From Pseudomonas prosekii (GTDB taxonomy: Bacteria > Pseudomonadota > Gammaproteobacteria > Pseudomonadales > Pseudomonadaceae): a DNA stretch of 64,000 bases. Shown in pieces: positions 9,237 to 17,951 of the stretch. The position numbers and the translations under genes are program-made. Under the pieces are notes generated by a model. That model did not search any database, was not told the origin of the DNA, and was given only the letters and a program-made list of their open reading frames with translations. Positions within the stretch are counted from its first letter, which is position 1. Each line of letters opens with the position of its first letter. Location of the stretch: assembly GCF_900105155.1 (NCBI RefSeq), contig NZ_LT629762.1, positions 2,232,001-2,296,000 on the forward strand, written 5' to 3'.

Positions 9237-10076
9237 TCAGCTCTCAGCAATCAACCAATCCATCTGCCACCCGCCCTGCGTTTGCCCAAGCTTTTGCGAC
9301 AACCACGGCAGCAGCTCACGCAATTCCTCTTCCAGGCCCCACGGCGGATTCGCAATCGCCAGCCCCGAGCCATTCAGACTGTTCGGCGTGTCCAGCGGAT
9401 GCACCAGCAGCTCCACGCGCAACAACTTCGGCGCGCCCGTGCCGGCCAAGTCCTGATAAAAACGCCGCAACAAACGCTGATCCTTCACCGGATACCAGAT
9501 CGCCGCCACGGTTTGGCGCATCCGGCCAATCGCTTCTTTCAGCGATGCCGCACAACGCTGCATCTCGTCGAGCTGTTCGAACGGCGGATCAATCAACATC
9601 ACCGCGCGCTTCTCCTGCACCGGCAACATCGCGCGCGGCACATGCCAGCCCTCGCCCAGGTGAACCTTGACCCGACGATCACCGGCCATGTTGTCCTTGA
9701 GCAGCACGCCATCCTCGGGATGCTTCTCGTTGAGCATCACCCGATCCTGCGGCCGCGTCAGCCGCCGCGCCAACTCCGGCGACCCCGGGTAGTAGCGCAA
9801 CTGGCCATTCGGGTTCATGTCGTGCAACACCTTCATGTAATCGGCGGTCAGCGCCGGCAAATCCGGCTGATCCCACAACCGCGCGATCCCTTCCAGATAC
9901 TCGCCGGTGCGGCTCGCTTGATCACCCTGCAGGTCATACAGACCAATCCCGGCGTGTGTGTCGAGATAGGCAAACGGCTGGTCCTTGCGCGACATCAGGG
10001 CGATGAGGCGGGTCAAAGTCAGGTGTTTGAACACATCGGCATGATTGCCGGCATGGAAGGCGTGACGATAATTCAT
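9237..10076 (-). CDS. rlmJ: 23S rRNA (adenine-2030-N6)-methyltransferase RlmJ
   Basis: The 279-residue protein begins MNYRHAFHAGNHADVFKH, the diagnostic RlmJ N terminus, and has the SAM-binding segment YLDTHAGIGLYDL (about 37-49) and the catalytic IDPPFE motif of N6-adenine methyltransferases. It methylates A2030 of 23S rRNA. It is a single gene convergent with msrA. The length fits the family (about 280). Confidence 0.95.
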   Translation of the reverse strand: MNYRHAFHAGNHADVFKHLTLTRLIALMSRKDQPFAYLDTHAGIGLYDLQGDQASRTGEYLEGIARLWDQPDLPALTADYMKVLHDMNPNGQLRYYPGSPELARRLTRPQDRVMLNEKHPEDGVLLKDNMAGDRRVKVHLGEGWHVPRAMLPVQEKRAVMLIDPPFEQLDEMQRCAASLKEAIGRMRQTVAAIWYPVKDQRLLRRFYQDLAGTGAPKLLRVELLVHPLDTPNSLNGSGLAIANPPWGLEEELRELLPWLSQKLGQTQGGWQMDWLIAES

Positions 10077-10181
10077 GATTGCTCCTGCGAAGGCCGGGAA
10101 GTTTACCTTGTACCGGCTCGCACGTCAGGGCTTCGCGGCCGAGCGGGCCATCCCACCCCTATTTCGGGCATCACACCAACC

Positions 10182-10231
10182 CTGTGGCGAGGAGGCTTGC
10201 CCCCGTTGGGCTGCGAAGCAGCCCCAAAACC
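10182..10231. repeat. Single REP (half of a doublet)
   Basis: CTGTGGCGAGGAGGCTTGCCCC is followed by a small hairpin GGGCTGC-GAA-GCAGCCC. The mirrored partner seen at 8271-8384 is missing, so this is a solitary or truncated copy at the left edge of the effector island. Confidence 0.65.
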
Positions 10232-10278
10232 TGCAATCCGGTTATGCCTGACACACCGCACTGCCCGATTTACGACTA

Positions 10279-10500
10279 CTACGCAGGAATGGCACAGAGC
10301 AAAGCAAAATCACTAGAAATGAAGGACTGACACTCGATCGAACCGCGCATGGACGAGTCCTCCATCACTTGGGTGACGGCGCGAATTCGGTAGTTGGCAG
10401 CGTCATACAAAACATCCAGCGGCGCTTGGGTGTCGACGAACAGGGTTACCGCTTCGTCGAACCACACCAATACCCTCGGGTACTGGCACCGACTGATTGA
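10279..10500 (-). pseudogene. Remnant of an unidentified gene at the island edge
   Basis: An open frame of 73 codons begins right after an in-frame TAA at 10501-10503 and has no ATG near its upstream end. It reads as ordinary GC-rich Pseudomonas coding sequence (for example RVLVWFDEAVTLFVDTQAPLDV) and stops at TAG 10279-10281. I do not recognise the family. The abrupt change to AT-rich DNA at its upstream end suggests that the 5' part was lost when the effector island formed or shrank. It could also be a chance ORF. Confidence 0.35.
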
Positions 10501-10503
10501 TTA

Positions 10504-10785
10504 CTAGCTTCTGTCCGTACCATCCAGAAAATCAGCAATTTCTTTATTATTCTTATTAATTACTCCTGAAACAGCCTCCACAGTCCCAACGGAGTCAAAC
10601 CTAGAACATTTTCAAATTTAATTACCCACCGCTCTTCCTGACAATCTATAACTCTATAAAAATGTGACTCTGTTCGAATTCAATTTTTCAATGAAATCGT
10701 CTAAAACTGGAAACCCTATCATTTGCCCACAAATAAAATAAAAGCGGGAAAGAGCTAGATTCGTTTGTTGATCAGAAATACACAT
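10504..10785 (-). pseudogene. Frameshifted small immunity-like gene
   Basis: Three short frames follow each other without a gap. The first starts at ATG 10785 (MCISDQQTNLALSRFYF...), overlapping the end of the upstream gene by 14 bases, and runs to about residue 40. The second continues with SHFYRVIDCQEERWVIKFENV. The third continues FDSVGTVEAVSGVINK and ends at TAG 10504-10506 after FLDGTDRS. Each change of frame happens just before the previous frame hits a stop, which is what a roughly 92-residue gene with two indels would look like. The AT-rich composition and position suggest an orphan immunity gene. The family is not recognised. Confidence 0.55.
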
Positions 10786-11149
10786 TAATTCTGTCGACCC
10801 TGATCTTTACGAATTGCTCATTGAACTCCGGATAGTCGTAGTGGATTTCCTGCCCCATAAAGTCAACGAAGGATCGGAAGACACTTCCGCCCAAATAACC
10901 ATACAGAAAGCAGGGGAAGCCGCCGCCTATTATTTCAACGAATCTGTCAGCGCGCTTTTCTGCAACGACGATAAGATTATCATCAGCAAGGACTATATCT
11001 AATTCAACGTCATAGGATTTTCCCACCTCGACTTTTTCAGGGCAGTAGCTCGCGAAGCATTTAACTTTCATTCCATTTACGAGCAATAAAACCTCTTCCT
11101 CAACGATTGGATCTACTGCCAGTACAACCGCCGCATATTTACTATTCAT
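10772..11149 (-). CDS. Orphan immunity-like protein, unknown family
   Basis: The 125-residue soluble protein (MNSKYAAVVLAVDPIVEEEV... to ...VDRINVYF) contains no motif I can assign to a reaction. It lies in an AT-rich series of small co-directional genes downstream of an Rhs toxin/immunity pair, the usual place for displaced immunity genes. It is acidic, predicted alpha/beta, without signal peptide or membrane segments. An immunity role is inferred from context only. Confidence 0.6.
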   Translation of the reverse strand: MNSKYAAVVLAVDPIVEEEVLLLVNGMKVKCFASYCPEKVEVGKSYDVELDIVLADDNLIVVAEKRADRFVEIIGGGFPCFLYGYLGGSVFRSFVDFMGQEIHYDYPEFNEQFVKIRVDRINVYF

Positions 11150-11178
11150 TTACTGGCCTCACTGTTTTATCACGAGCA

Positions 11179-11328
11179 TCACCGTTTATAGCTTTCCAAG
11201 ACTCTTTCCCGCTTTTCAAAAATCGAAAACACAGCCTGCATTAACCGTCCGATCAAGCACGACACAGTTTCCTCTTCCTCAATAACTTTCAACACAACAA
11301 TCCCTGACCGATTAAAGACCATAGCCAT
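11179..11328 (-). CDS. Small ORF, possible remnant of an immunity gene
   Basis: An open frame of 49 codons runs from ATG 11328 to TGA 11179-11181 (ending FEKRERVLESYKR). The same frame is open further upstream, to 11463, where it overlaps the preceding gene by about 100 bases. It may therefore be the C-terminal end of a longer, damaged gene. No ribosome site is evident. The sequence is acidic then basic and not recognised. Confidence 0.3.
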   Translation of the reverse strand: MAMVFNRSGIVVLKVIEEEETVSCLIGRLMQAVFSIFEKRERVLESYKR

Positions 11329-11362
11329 GATTAAAATGCAAAGTTGAAAAACGCACTTATGC

Positions 11363-11779
11363 TCACCAAGCTGAAGTATCTTCAAGGCTGGCCTTGTGAA
11401 GATCTTCCATCCACTCTTCGCTAGCCAGCCTATAGATATCCTCAAAAAAACCACGAGCATCATTTATTTGCGTTTCATCCCAAGCTACGCAAGTATTTTC
11501 TTCAAAATCACTTTCAAACTGCGCTGAAAAATCAAACTCCGGAATCCTTAGAGCGCCCTCGAGCACCTTGAATAATAAAAATTTGTGTCTATACGTAAGA
11601 TCGTCAAACCTCGTCAGGATATAGTTCCCAATAACAATTTCTCTATCGATTTTGTTATTCGGATTATATGCCGACAAAGCGACGCCCAACGTTTCCTCGA
11701 GATCATAGGTAGAAATACCTCCAAGCCAATACGAAAGCATCGGCTCAAAAGGAAGATCAAACATGGGCCACTTCAACAT
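11363..11779 (-). CDS. Probable immunity protein of a displaced Rhs toxin
   Basis: The 138-residue acidic protein (MLKWPMFDLPFEPMLSYWLGG...) has no signal peptide or transmembrane helix. It starts 11 bases downstream of the small ORF 11791-12027 and has the size, low GC and charge typical of cytoplasmic immunity proteins of polymorphic toxins. I do not recognise the exact family. The paired toxin would be an older Rhs C terminus, of which 11791-12027 may be a trace. Confidence 0.6.
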   Translation of the reverse strand: MLKWPMFDLPFEPMLSYWLGGISTYDLEETLGVALSAYNPNNKIDREIVIGNYILTRFDDLTYRHKFLLFKVLEGALRIPEFDFSAQFESDFEENTCVAWDETQINDARGFFEDIYRLASEEWMEDLHKASLEDTSAW

Positions 11780-11790
11780 TGCACTCTTCC

Positions 11791-12027
11791 CTAATCCGGT
11801 AATGCGGTATATGGTTTTTTGATATCTAGCCTGCGAAACCTGACTTCAGAGTAATTCAACTCATCTACATATTTTGGATTTTTTTGCTCCTTTTTATTTG
11901 GTTTATAGCCTCTACCTGCGCCCGGCGTTTCTTTCCTTACAACAGGATCTCCGCCATTAGTAAAGCCGCTACAAGCTGAAGGAAACTTCCGATGGACTTG
12001 TCCGAAAATATCGCTACCGCCGGTCAT
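11791..12027 (-). CDS. Short ORF, possible orphan Rhs-CT toxin fragment
   Basis: The 78-residue basic ORF starts at the ATG that overlaps the stop of the CdiI-type immunity gene (TGATG), so it could be translated by coupling. Its content (Gly/Pro/Lys-rich, GQVHRKFPSACSGFTNGG... PNKKEQKNPKY) resembles the tail of a secreted toxin rather than an immunity protein, and an immunity-like gene follows. In Rhs loci such headless toxin tips are left behind when a new tip is recombined in. It could also be a chance ORF. Confidence 0.4.
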   Translation of the reverse strand: MTGGSDIFGQVHRKFPSACSGFTNGGDPVVRKETPGAGRGYKPNKKEQKNPKYVDELNYSEVRFRRLDIKKPYTALPD

Positions 12028-12335
12028 CAGGAACGATCAAGTCTCTCAGCCAACCTATCGACAATATGTTGCATCCAACACATGCCTGACTCCCACACAT
12101 TCCAATAGCAGTAGTAACAGCTCAACTCTCTCAACAAGTAGCCTCTTAGCTCCACCTCATCTTTCCCCAGATTAAGCAAAGCGCTAATTTCTCCTCGAAT
12201 AGCAACGAGATCTTCCAAGTCAGAGTCAGCTAAAAAAGCATCAATTACTTGCTCAGCGGTCTCATGCTCCACCATCCAATCCTGGTGAAAATAGGCTCCC
12301 AAAAACTGATGTAGCTCTGGAAATTGCTTATTCAT
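12027..12335 (-). CDS. CdiI-type immunity protein for the Rhs RNase A-like toxin
   Basis: The 102-residue acidic protein begins MNKQFPELHQFLGAYFHQDW, the signature of the CdiI_2-like contact-dependent-inhibition immunity family. It overlaps the rhs stop by four bases (ATGA), so toxin and immunity are translationally coupled. It should bind and block the C-terminal nuclease of the Rhs protein in the cytosol. Low GC relative to rhs is normal for such genes. Confidence 0.82.
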   Translation of the reverse strand: MNKQFPELHQFLGAYFHQDWMVEHETAEQVIDAFLADSDLEDLVAIRGEISALLNLGKDEVELRGYLLRELSCYYCYWNVWESGMCWMQHIVDRLAERLDRS

Positions 12336-15300
12336 ATCTCTGGGAATCCTGTTAATAAAAAATACCCTTCAGGAAGACGCGGCTCTTTTATCAAGATCAA
12401 CAACACCCTGGATGCAGGCAATGAACTGGTGTGCCCGTTGAGCACGCTAACTCCAATTGGATGTGGAAACTGATGCGTTATCATCGTTTTTCCTTTGCTA
12501 CTCCTAAGGAATTTCTCAATACGCTGTTTGTTGTCAGCTAACGCCTTCGCCACTGTAGCCTCAGCAAAAGCTCGATCCAGAAATGTTGAGGCAGCAGGGA
12601 TGTTTGGCTCGTCAGACAGCCGTTGTAATAGCTGCGTATCTGTCCGCCCCACATGCTTTGCAATAAGGTGCCCTCCCTGAGCCTCATGCGCAGCCAGTCC
12701 GCCACCCGGAACAATTTCACTGTACGGCCCTTCTACGTCTCCCGGACATGGCCCACATGCCAACCCCAACGGATCAACCCACCCCGTGGGATTCGGCGTG
12801 TATTGATATTGGTTTAACCCACCCGCCAATTTGATCGGGTCGGGCGTCAGGTATCGGCCGACATCCGGATCATAGTACCGATGCCGGTTGTAATGCAGCC
12901 CGCTCTCGGGATCAAAGTACTGCCCCTGAAAGCGCAGCGGCTGTTCAAGTTGTTCGCCTGCCCCGTGTGTCAGGCGAGTGACTTTGCCGTAAGCGTTGTA
13001 TTTCGCGGACCATACAATTTCGCCGCTGTAGTCGGTCAGTTCCTGCGGTGTGCCTAGTTGATCGAGTTGGTAGTAGAACGGACAAGCCTTGCGCGGGCCT
13101 TTGCCGTCGAGCATGGCGATCGGGCGGAACGTGCCGGGTTCGTAAACGTAGCTGCGGTAATGTTCGCGGCTGCTTTCGGCGACAACTTGATCGCCCTGCC
13201 AGAAAAACTCTGTAGTTTTGCCGTCGACTGTTTTGGCGATGCGCCGACCGAACGCGTCGTAACGATAAGTTGCACAGCGGCCATCCGCAGTTGTGACGCC
13301 GATGAGGCGATGCTGGCAGTCGTAGCGATACTCGGTGACGAGTTTTTGCCCGGTGCCGCGACGTTCGCGGATCAAATTGCCGAAGGCGTCGTAGTCGTAA
13401 TGCCGATCACCCTGCATCAATAACCGATTGCCCCGCACTGTTGCTGCGCCTGGACGGTCCTGCATCAGCAAGTTGCCCGCCGGATCATGGGCGAAGCTTT
13501 CCGGTGGATCGTCGCGGGTGTGGCGCACGCGGGTCAGGCGATCCAGCGAATCATATTGATAGCTACGTTGGCCGTGGCGGGTGTCAGCGATGCTGTCGAG
13601 ATTGCCGTTGGCGTTGTAGGCATAGTCGCGGCGATACAGCGCTTGGTGTTTTTGGCTGACGGCGTGGGCTTTCAATCGCCCCTGATCGTCGTAGGAATAT
13701 TCACTGAGCAGCAGGCCTTGCTGGCGCTGTTGCTCGCGTCCAAATGCAAATTGGTGGGTGGTCAGCCGCGCGCCGTTGAGGTCGATGGCGCTGAGTACGC
13801 CGCCCTTGGCATGGTGGTAGTCGAGTTTGCTGTTGTCCGGCAGGCGTAAATGGTTGAGCTGCCCGCAGGCGTCGTAGCCATAGCGCAAGGTGCCCCAGCC
13901 TTGGTGTTCGGTGATGAGGCGATCCTGGCGGTCGTATTCGAATTCCAGCGGATGGTCGTGGCCGTCGTCGACGCCGATCAATCGACCGAGGCGGTCGTAG
14001 CGGTATTCGACTTTGATGCCGTCGGGCAGCGTTTTGACTAATAAGCGCCCTGCCGCATCGCGTTCGTAGGTGGTGACGAGCGTTGAGCCGTCGTCGCCGA
14101 ATTCGGTTTTCTCCAGCAAGTGGCCGTTGAGGTCGTAGGCATACGCCGTGCGCTGCCCGTCGAATGCGGTTTCCTGTCGGATCAATCCATTGGGCGTGTA
14201 GTCCAGCAGATATTTTTCACCGGATTCGTTCTCGATTTCTGTGAGAAGCAGCTGCGCATTGTCGTAGCGATACTTGAGCTGAGTGCCGTCCGGGTTGATA
14301 CGACGGCTGACCAGATGCAGGTCTTCGGCGTACTCGTAACGGGTGATACGGCCAAGTTCATCCTGCTCGGCGGTGATCTGGCTGTAGGCGTTGTAGCTAT
14401 AGGCGCGTGTTGCACCTGTAGGAAATGTCGTGTGGATAAGTCGGCCAATGGCGTCCCACTGGTAACGAGTGACAGCGCCATGTTCGTCACGCCGGGTAAT
14501 CCGCCGCCCGAGTACGTCGTAGGAATAGTGCCGCTGACCACCATTTGGCAGCGTCTCTTCCAACAGTTGCCCTAGGCCATCCCATACGAATACATGGCGA
14601 CTAATGTCCGGATAACGGATCGACAGCAGCCGCCCTTGCGGGTCGTAGTGGTAATGGGTGATCTGCCCGTCAGGGTCGATGGCTTCGGTGACATCGCCCT
14701 GCGCGTTGCGCCGGTATTTCCACACCGCGTCGCCGCGATAGCGTGCGTGTAGGAATCCGTTGCGATACTCGTAGGCCGTTGGTTCATCTGCCGGCGGAAT
14801 CAGCGCCACCAGATGTCCGACTTCGTCGTAGTGATATTCAGTAATGGCGCCGAGCGCGTCCTGCTCGGCGATCAAGCGCCCTTCGTCGTCGTAGGATTTG
14901 AGGTGTTCGCCACCGTCCAATTCGACTTTGCGCACCAGCCGCGCGCGGTCGTCATGGACGTAAACCTCTTCGCTGCCGTCGACGTTGGTAACAGTGACGC
15001 TGCCCTCGTCATCCCAGACGTAGCGTGTGTCCATTTGCGAAAAAGATGCCCAATGCCGGACGCATCGCGCAGCCTTGCCCGACTTTTCCCACGCCCAAAA
15101 GAAACTCGCCCCACCGGTCAATTGCCGCTGGAGGATGACGTGTTGCTCGTCGTAGTCGTAGCGCTCGCTTTCGCCGGCCGCGTTAGTGGCTTCGATCAGG
15201 TGATCGCGCTCGTCGTAGCGGTAAGTCGCCAGCGTTTGTTCGGTGTGCCAAGCCTGATCGAGGGTCTCAGCCGGGCGAAACTGTTGGTAATCGATAGCAA

Positions 15301-16993
15301 CAAGATGTGAGCGGTCGTAGCGCAACAGCAGGGCGCGACCGGCGCCGTTTTCGAGGCGTTTGATCCGGCCTGAACGGTCGCGACTGATGCGCAAGCGGTT
15401 GTCGTATCCGTCGCTGACCGCTGTAAGAAAACCGTTCTGGAAGTGAAAGAAACGTGTTTCTTCACCGGCCTGGGCAAGGATCAGTTCTTCGGCTCGATCG
15501 CCTAGATAAATCGCCGCTCGCGAGAGGCTGTTATGGATCGCCGGCCGTGCGCTGTTTGGTAGCGGAAACGCAGTGCGGCGGTTTTCGTGATCGATCCAGA
15601 TGACTTGTTCGCCATCAACTTCCAATCGATGGGCGAGGCTGTGACTCCAGCCATAACCGAGGCCGCTGTCGATCTCGGCGGCACTTGTGCGGTAGAGCCG
15701 GGTGAAGTCGAACGGCAATATTCCATTCAGCGAACCGTCGGTAAGCGTGAGCAACTCTTCGCCGGTGACCATCGACACCGGGCAGTTGTTAGTGCAAGTA
15801 AGCGGCACACAATCAGCGCTGTCACCGTTGGGGTTTTCCGCTTGATCGGGAGCGTCGTCGTGGCGCTGGTCTTGTTTTAGCGAGGTATTGCGCCGCGCAT
15901 TCCAGTTCAACTGCATCCGGCCTTTTTTCATGCCGGCAGCCACGCCTCGGGCCGCAATTTTTTTGTAGCGGTCAACGTACTCCATGAAGTTGTCGATGAT
16001 CTTGACCATCGCTTTCACGAAGCCCATAGCCGCCTGGAAGATGCGCGCGCCGTACCTCACCAAGCGCACTGTCAGCCACGCGATGCCTATACCGACCACA
16101 CTCAAGACCAGACCAATCAACAGGTCGATAACCAGCCCGACAATCAACTTGCTAGTTGCCTCGGCGGACGATTCAAACAGCTGCGATGTCGGTATTGCGT
16201 CGAGCCATAAAATCGCAGTCCGCACCAAGAGGAAAAGTGCAGCCTCGTCGCTGGCCAGCAACATGGCCTTTTCCATCATCAGCGGCGCACTTTCAGCCAG
16301 TTTGACCAACTGTTCAGCGCTCTCGCCGAGCTTCTCGAGGTAAGCATTCGGGTCCTTGAGAATGTCGCTCAGTTCGCCGATTTCATCCCAGACCCCGACG
16401 ATCGCCGCCCATCCACCGGCGAGCATTCCCCTGCCCGTCGCCGCCAGAGAGGCGGACGCCGACTGCTGCGACGACTGCGGTTTGAAGCCCTCCCATTCCT
16501 TGCGTAACCAGCTTTCAAGTTGCTTGTTCAGCCCATCATAAGAAGAGAAAAGCTCTTCGACTTGCTCGGGCGTTATCGCACTGTGAACATGCACGCGGTA
16601 GAACTTGCCGGCGATCCCTTTGAACTGCCCTTTGCCGTTTTCATCGAGCGTAATCGGCGTCGTTTCGCCGCCATCCATCGCGATGACATCGACCTGAATG
16701 TTGCCGACGGGAATGTCGTAGACCGATTCAAACTTGCTCTCGATTTCGAGAATTCCGCTGTTCGGGCATTGCGCAACACTGGAGAGAAAGTCGTCGTCGG
16801 TACTGCTGACAAGAGTGGTGGTGTGCCCCAGTTTTATGACCCGCTCCATGTTCATCAGCGAAGGCAAATCATTGGCGCGACTTCCCGCGTCTGCGAGGCG
16901 GATAAACCAGTGTTTCAGCTGTTCGCGATAGAGCGTCAAAGTGTTCGGAAAGCTGTCGAGCTCCTGCTCGATATAGGTGATCTGATCCATCAA
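12332..16993 (-). CDS. Rhs polymorphic toxin with C-terminal RNase A-like domain
   Basis: The 1553-residue protein has an N-terminal region (about 1-400) with two hydrophobic stretches near 240-320, but no PAAR domain that I can see. The Rhs/YD-repeat shell follows from about residue 400, starting at the NCPVSMVTGEE segment, with dozens of YDxxGRL-type repeats. The core ends at the conserved RYLTPDP and DPLGL motifs (about 1407-1411), where the tip is cleaved. The remaining 142 residues match the bacterial CdiA-CT RNase A-like fold: GGHLIAKHVGRT (His 1442, 1447), AASTFLDRA and the final FLLTGFP. It starts inside the end of the DUF4123 gene and overlaps its immunity gene. It is a probable type VI-delivered tRNA/RNA-degrading effector. 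Confidence 0.88.
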   Translation of the reverse strand: MMDQITYIEQELDSFPNTLTLYREQLKHWFIRLADAGSRANDLPSLMNMERVIKLGHTTTLVSSTDDDFLSSVAQCPNSGILEIESKFESVYDIPVGNIQVDVIAMDGGETTPITLDENGKGQFKGIAGKFYRVHVHSAITPEQVEELFSSYDGLNKQLESWLRKEWEGFKPQSSQQSASASLAATGRGMLAGGWAAIVGVWDEIGELSDILKDPNAYLEKLGESAEQLVKLAESAPLMMEKAMLLASDEAALFLLVRTAILWLDAIPTSQLFESSAEATSKLIVGLVIDLLIGLVLSVVGIGIAWLTVRLVRYGARIFQAAMGFVKAMVKIIDNFMEYVDRYKKIAARGVAAGMKKGRMQLNWNARRNTSLKQDQRHDDAPDQAENPNGDSADCVPLTCTNNCPVSMVTGEELLTLTDGSLNGILPFDFTRLYRTSAAEIDSGLGYGWSHSLAHRLEVDGEQVIWIDHENRRTAFPLPNSARPAIHNSLSRAAIYLGDRAEELILAQAGEETRFFHFQNGFLTAVSDGYDNRLRISRDRSGRIKRLENGAGRALLLRYDRSHLVAIDYQQFRPAETLDQAWHTEQTLATYRYDERDHLIEATNAAGESERYDYDEQHVILQRQLTGGASFFWAWEKSGKAARCVRHWASFSQMDTRYVWDDEGSVTVTNVDGSEEVYVHDDRARLVRKVELDGGEHLKSYDDEGRLIAEQDALGAITEYHYDEVGHLVALIPPADEPTAYEYRNGFLHARYRGDAVWKYRRNAQGDVTEAIDPDGQITHYHYDPQGRLLSIRYPDISRHVFVWDGLGQLLEETLPNGGQRHYSYDVLGRRITRRDEHGAVTRYQWDAIGRLIHTTFPTGATRAYSYNAYSQITAEQDELGRITRYEYAEDLHLVSRRINPDGTQLKYRYDNAQLLLTEIENESGEKYLLDYTPNGLIRQETAFDGQRTAYAYDLNGHLLEKTEFGDDGSTLVTTYERDAAGRLLVKTLPDGIKVEYRYDRLGRLIGVDDGHDHPLEFEYDRQDRLITEHQGWGTLRYGYDACGQLNHLRLPDNSKLDYHHAKGGVLSAIDLNGARLTTHQFAFGREQQRQQGLLLSEYSYDDQGRLKAHAVSQKHQALYRRDYAYNANGNLDSIADTRHGQRSYQYDSLDRLTRVRHTRDDPPESFAHDPAGNLLMQDRPGAATVRGNRLLMQGDRHYDYDAFGNLIRERRGTGQKLVTEYRYDCQHRLIGVTTADGRCATYRYDAFGRRIAKTVDGKTTEFFWQGDQVVAESSREHYRSYVYEPGTFRPIAMLDGKGPRKACPFYYQLDQLGTPQELTDYSGEIVWSAKYNAYGKVTRLTHGAGEQLEQPLRFQGQYFDPESGLHYNRHRYYDPDVGRYLTPDPIKLAGGLNQYQYTPNPTGWVDPLGLACGPCPGDVEGPYSEIVPGGGLAAHEAQGGHLIAKHVGRTDTQLLQRLSDEPNIPAASTFLDRAFAEATVAKALADNKQRIEKFLRSSKGKTMITHQFPHPIGVSVLNGHTSSLPASRVLLILIKEPRLPEGYFLLTGFPEI

Positions 16994-17721
16994 TCCAGTT
17001 CCGCCGTCAGGTAGTCGATCAAGGCTTGTTTGGGTACTTGCGGCAGCTCCGGCGCCTCGAGAAAACTCGCGACTTTGCGCCGCAACACGTTGTCGGAAAA
17101 TGCTTCAAACAAGTCCGGACGGTCTTCGCTCAGCCATTTCAGCAAGTTGTTGATGCGGGTGATGGCGGACTGCGCTGCAAGTTCTTCGAGCAACTTTTCG
17201 GGGACTTGCCACCAAGGAGAAACACGCGAGGTTTTCAGCGCGCGACCACCGATGTCGAACGCGTGACCATTGATCAGGCATCGCCTGATCAGCGGCATCA
17301 ACTCGGACGCCCGAACCTCTGTGGATTGCAGGATGGGCAATAGATAGCGCCCATCCCAGAAGCGGAAAAACACTGGCTCGCCGTTGGGCAACAGCGCCTG
17401 GGTGAGCGAACGAAAATGCTCGACCAGCGCCTCAGGGCTCGCAGAAGAAATCACCAACCAACCCCAGTCACGCGATTCAGTAGCGGCGACCCATTCCAAA
17501 AACTCACTGCCAGCGGCGACGATTCCCACATACGGCATCACCTCTTCCCACTCGGCATAGGGCGTGCCGGCCCAGATCGGGTTCGGGGCTTGAGCAGTTA
17601 CTGAATGCCGCCAGGCCTTGAATGGCTCGGCCGCGCTGGCGTTACTGAATATTGCGAACAGTTTTTCATCATTTTCCAAAGGACTAAGTTGCAACCAATG
17701 ACTTGGACTTACTGTATTCAT
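16990..17721 (-). CDS. DUF4123 effector adaptor (Tap-1/TEC family)
   Basis: The protein (243 residues from ATG 17721) contains the DUF4123 core, with PYAEWEEVMPYVG, WGWLVISSAS and FFRFWDGRYLLPIL. DUF4123 proteins are chaperone/adaptors that load specific effectors onto VgrG tips. It lies between the vgrG cassette and rhs and overlaps rhs by four bases, so its client is most likely the Rhs toxin. The frame is open further upstream to 17829. I prefer ATG 17721 because the additional residues are unlike the family start, although neither start has a strong ribosome site. Confidence 0.82.
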   Translation of the reverse strand: MNTVSPSHWLQLSPLENDEKLFAIFSNASAAEPFKAWRHSVTAQAPNPIWAGTPYAEWEEVMPYVGIVAAGSEFLEWVAATESRDWGWLVISSASPEALVEHFRSLTQALLPNGEPVFFRFWDGRYLLPILQSTEVRASELMPLIRRCLINGHAFDIGGRALKTSRVSPWWQVPEKLLEELAAQSAITRINNLLKWLSEDRPDLFEAFSDNVLRRKVASFLEAPELPQVPKQALIDYLTAELD

Positions 17722-17858
17722 GACGAGCGCCCGTGCAGCGCCCGAAAAATCGAGTGCGCTGTTATCAACAATCAATAGAAGTATTTTTATGGAACCAGCA
17801 GATGCCACTCTTGAAAGTGCTGCCAGCACTTAGCCAGTGCAACGCCTTACAAACAGAC

Positions 17859-17927
17859 TTACTTTAACCAGCCGTTGTAGTTACCGATGATCACGCCAAT
17901 TATGGCAATCACGTACATACGTGACAT
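17859..17927 (-). pseudogene. C-terminal remnant of a third immunity paralogue
   Basis: A 22-codon frame from ATG 17927 reads MSRMYVIAIIGVIIGNYNGWLK. Its end resembles the C termini of the two membrane immunity genes just upstream (VIFVIFGNYQRW and IVFLIGRKYMGW). Only the last transmembrane helix survives. It supports past expansion of this immunity family by tandem duplication. Confidence 0.45.
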
Positions 17928-17951
17928 TTTTGTTTGCCCCCCGGGTCTATG

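Noticed and set aside
12495..16343. Several plus-strand ORFs of 60-165 codons across the rhs gene
   Set aside because: They mirror the YD-repeat codons of rhs and resemble each other only for that reason.
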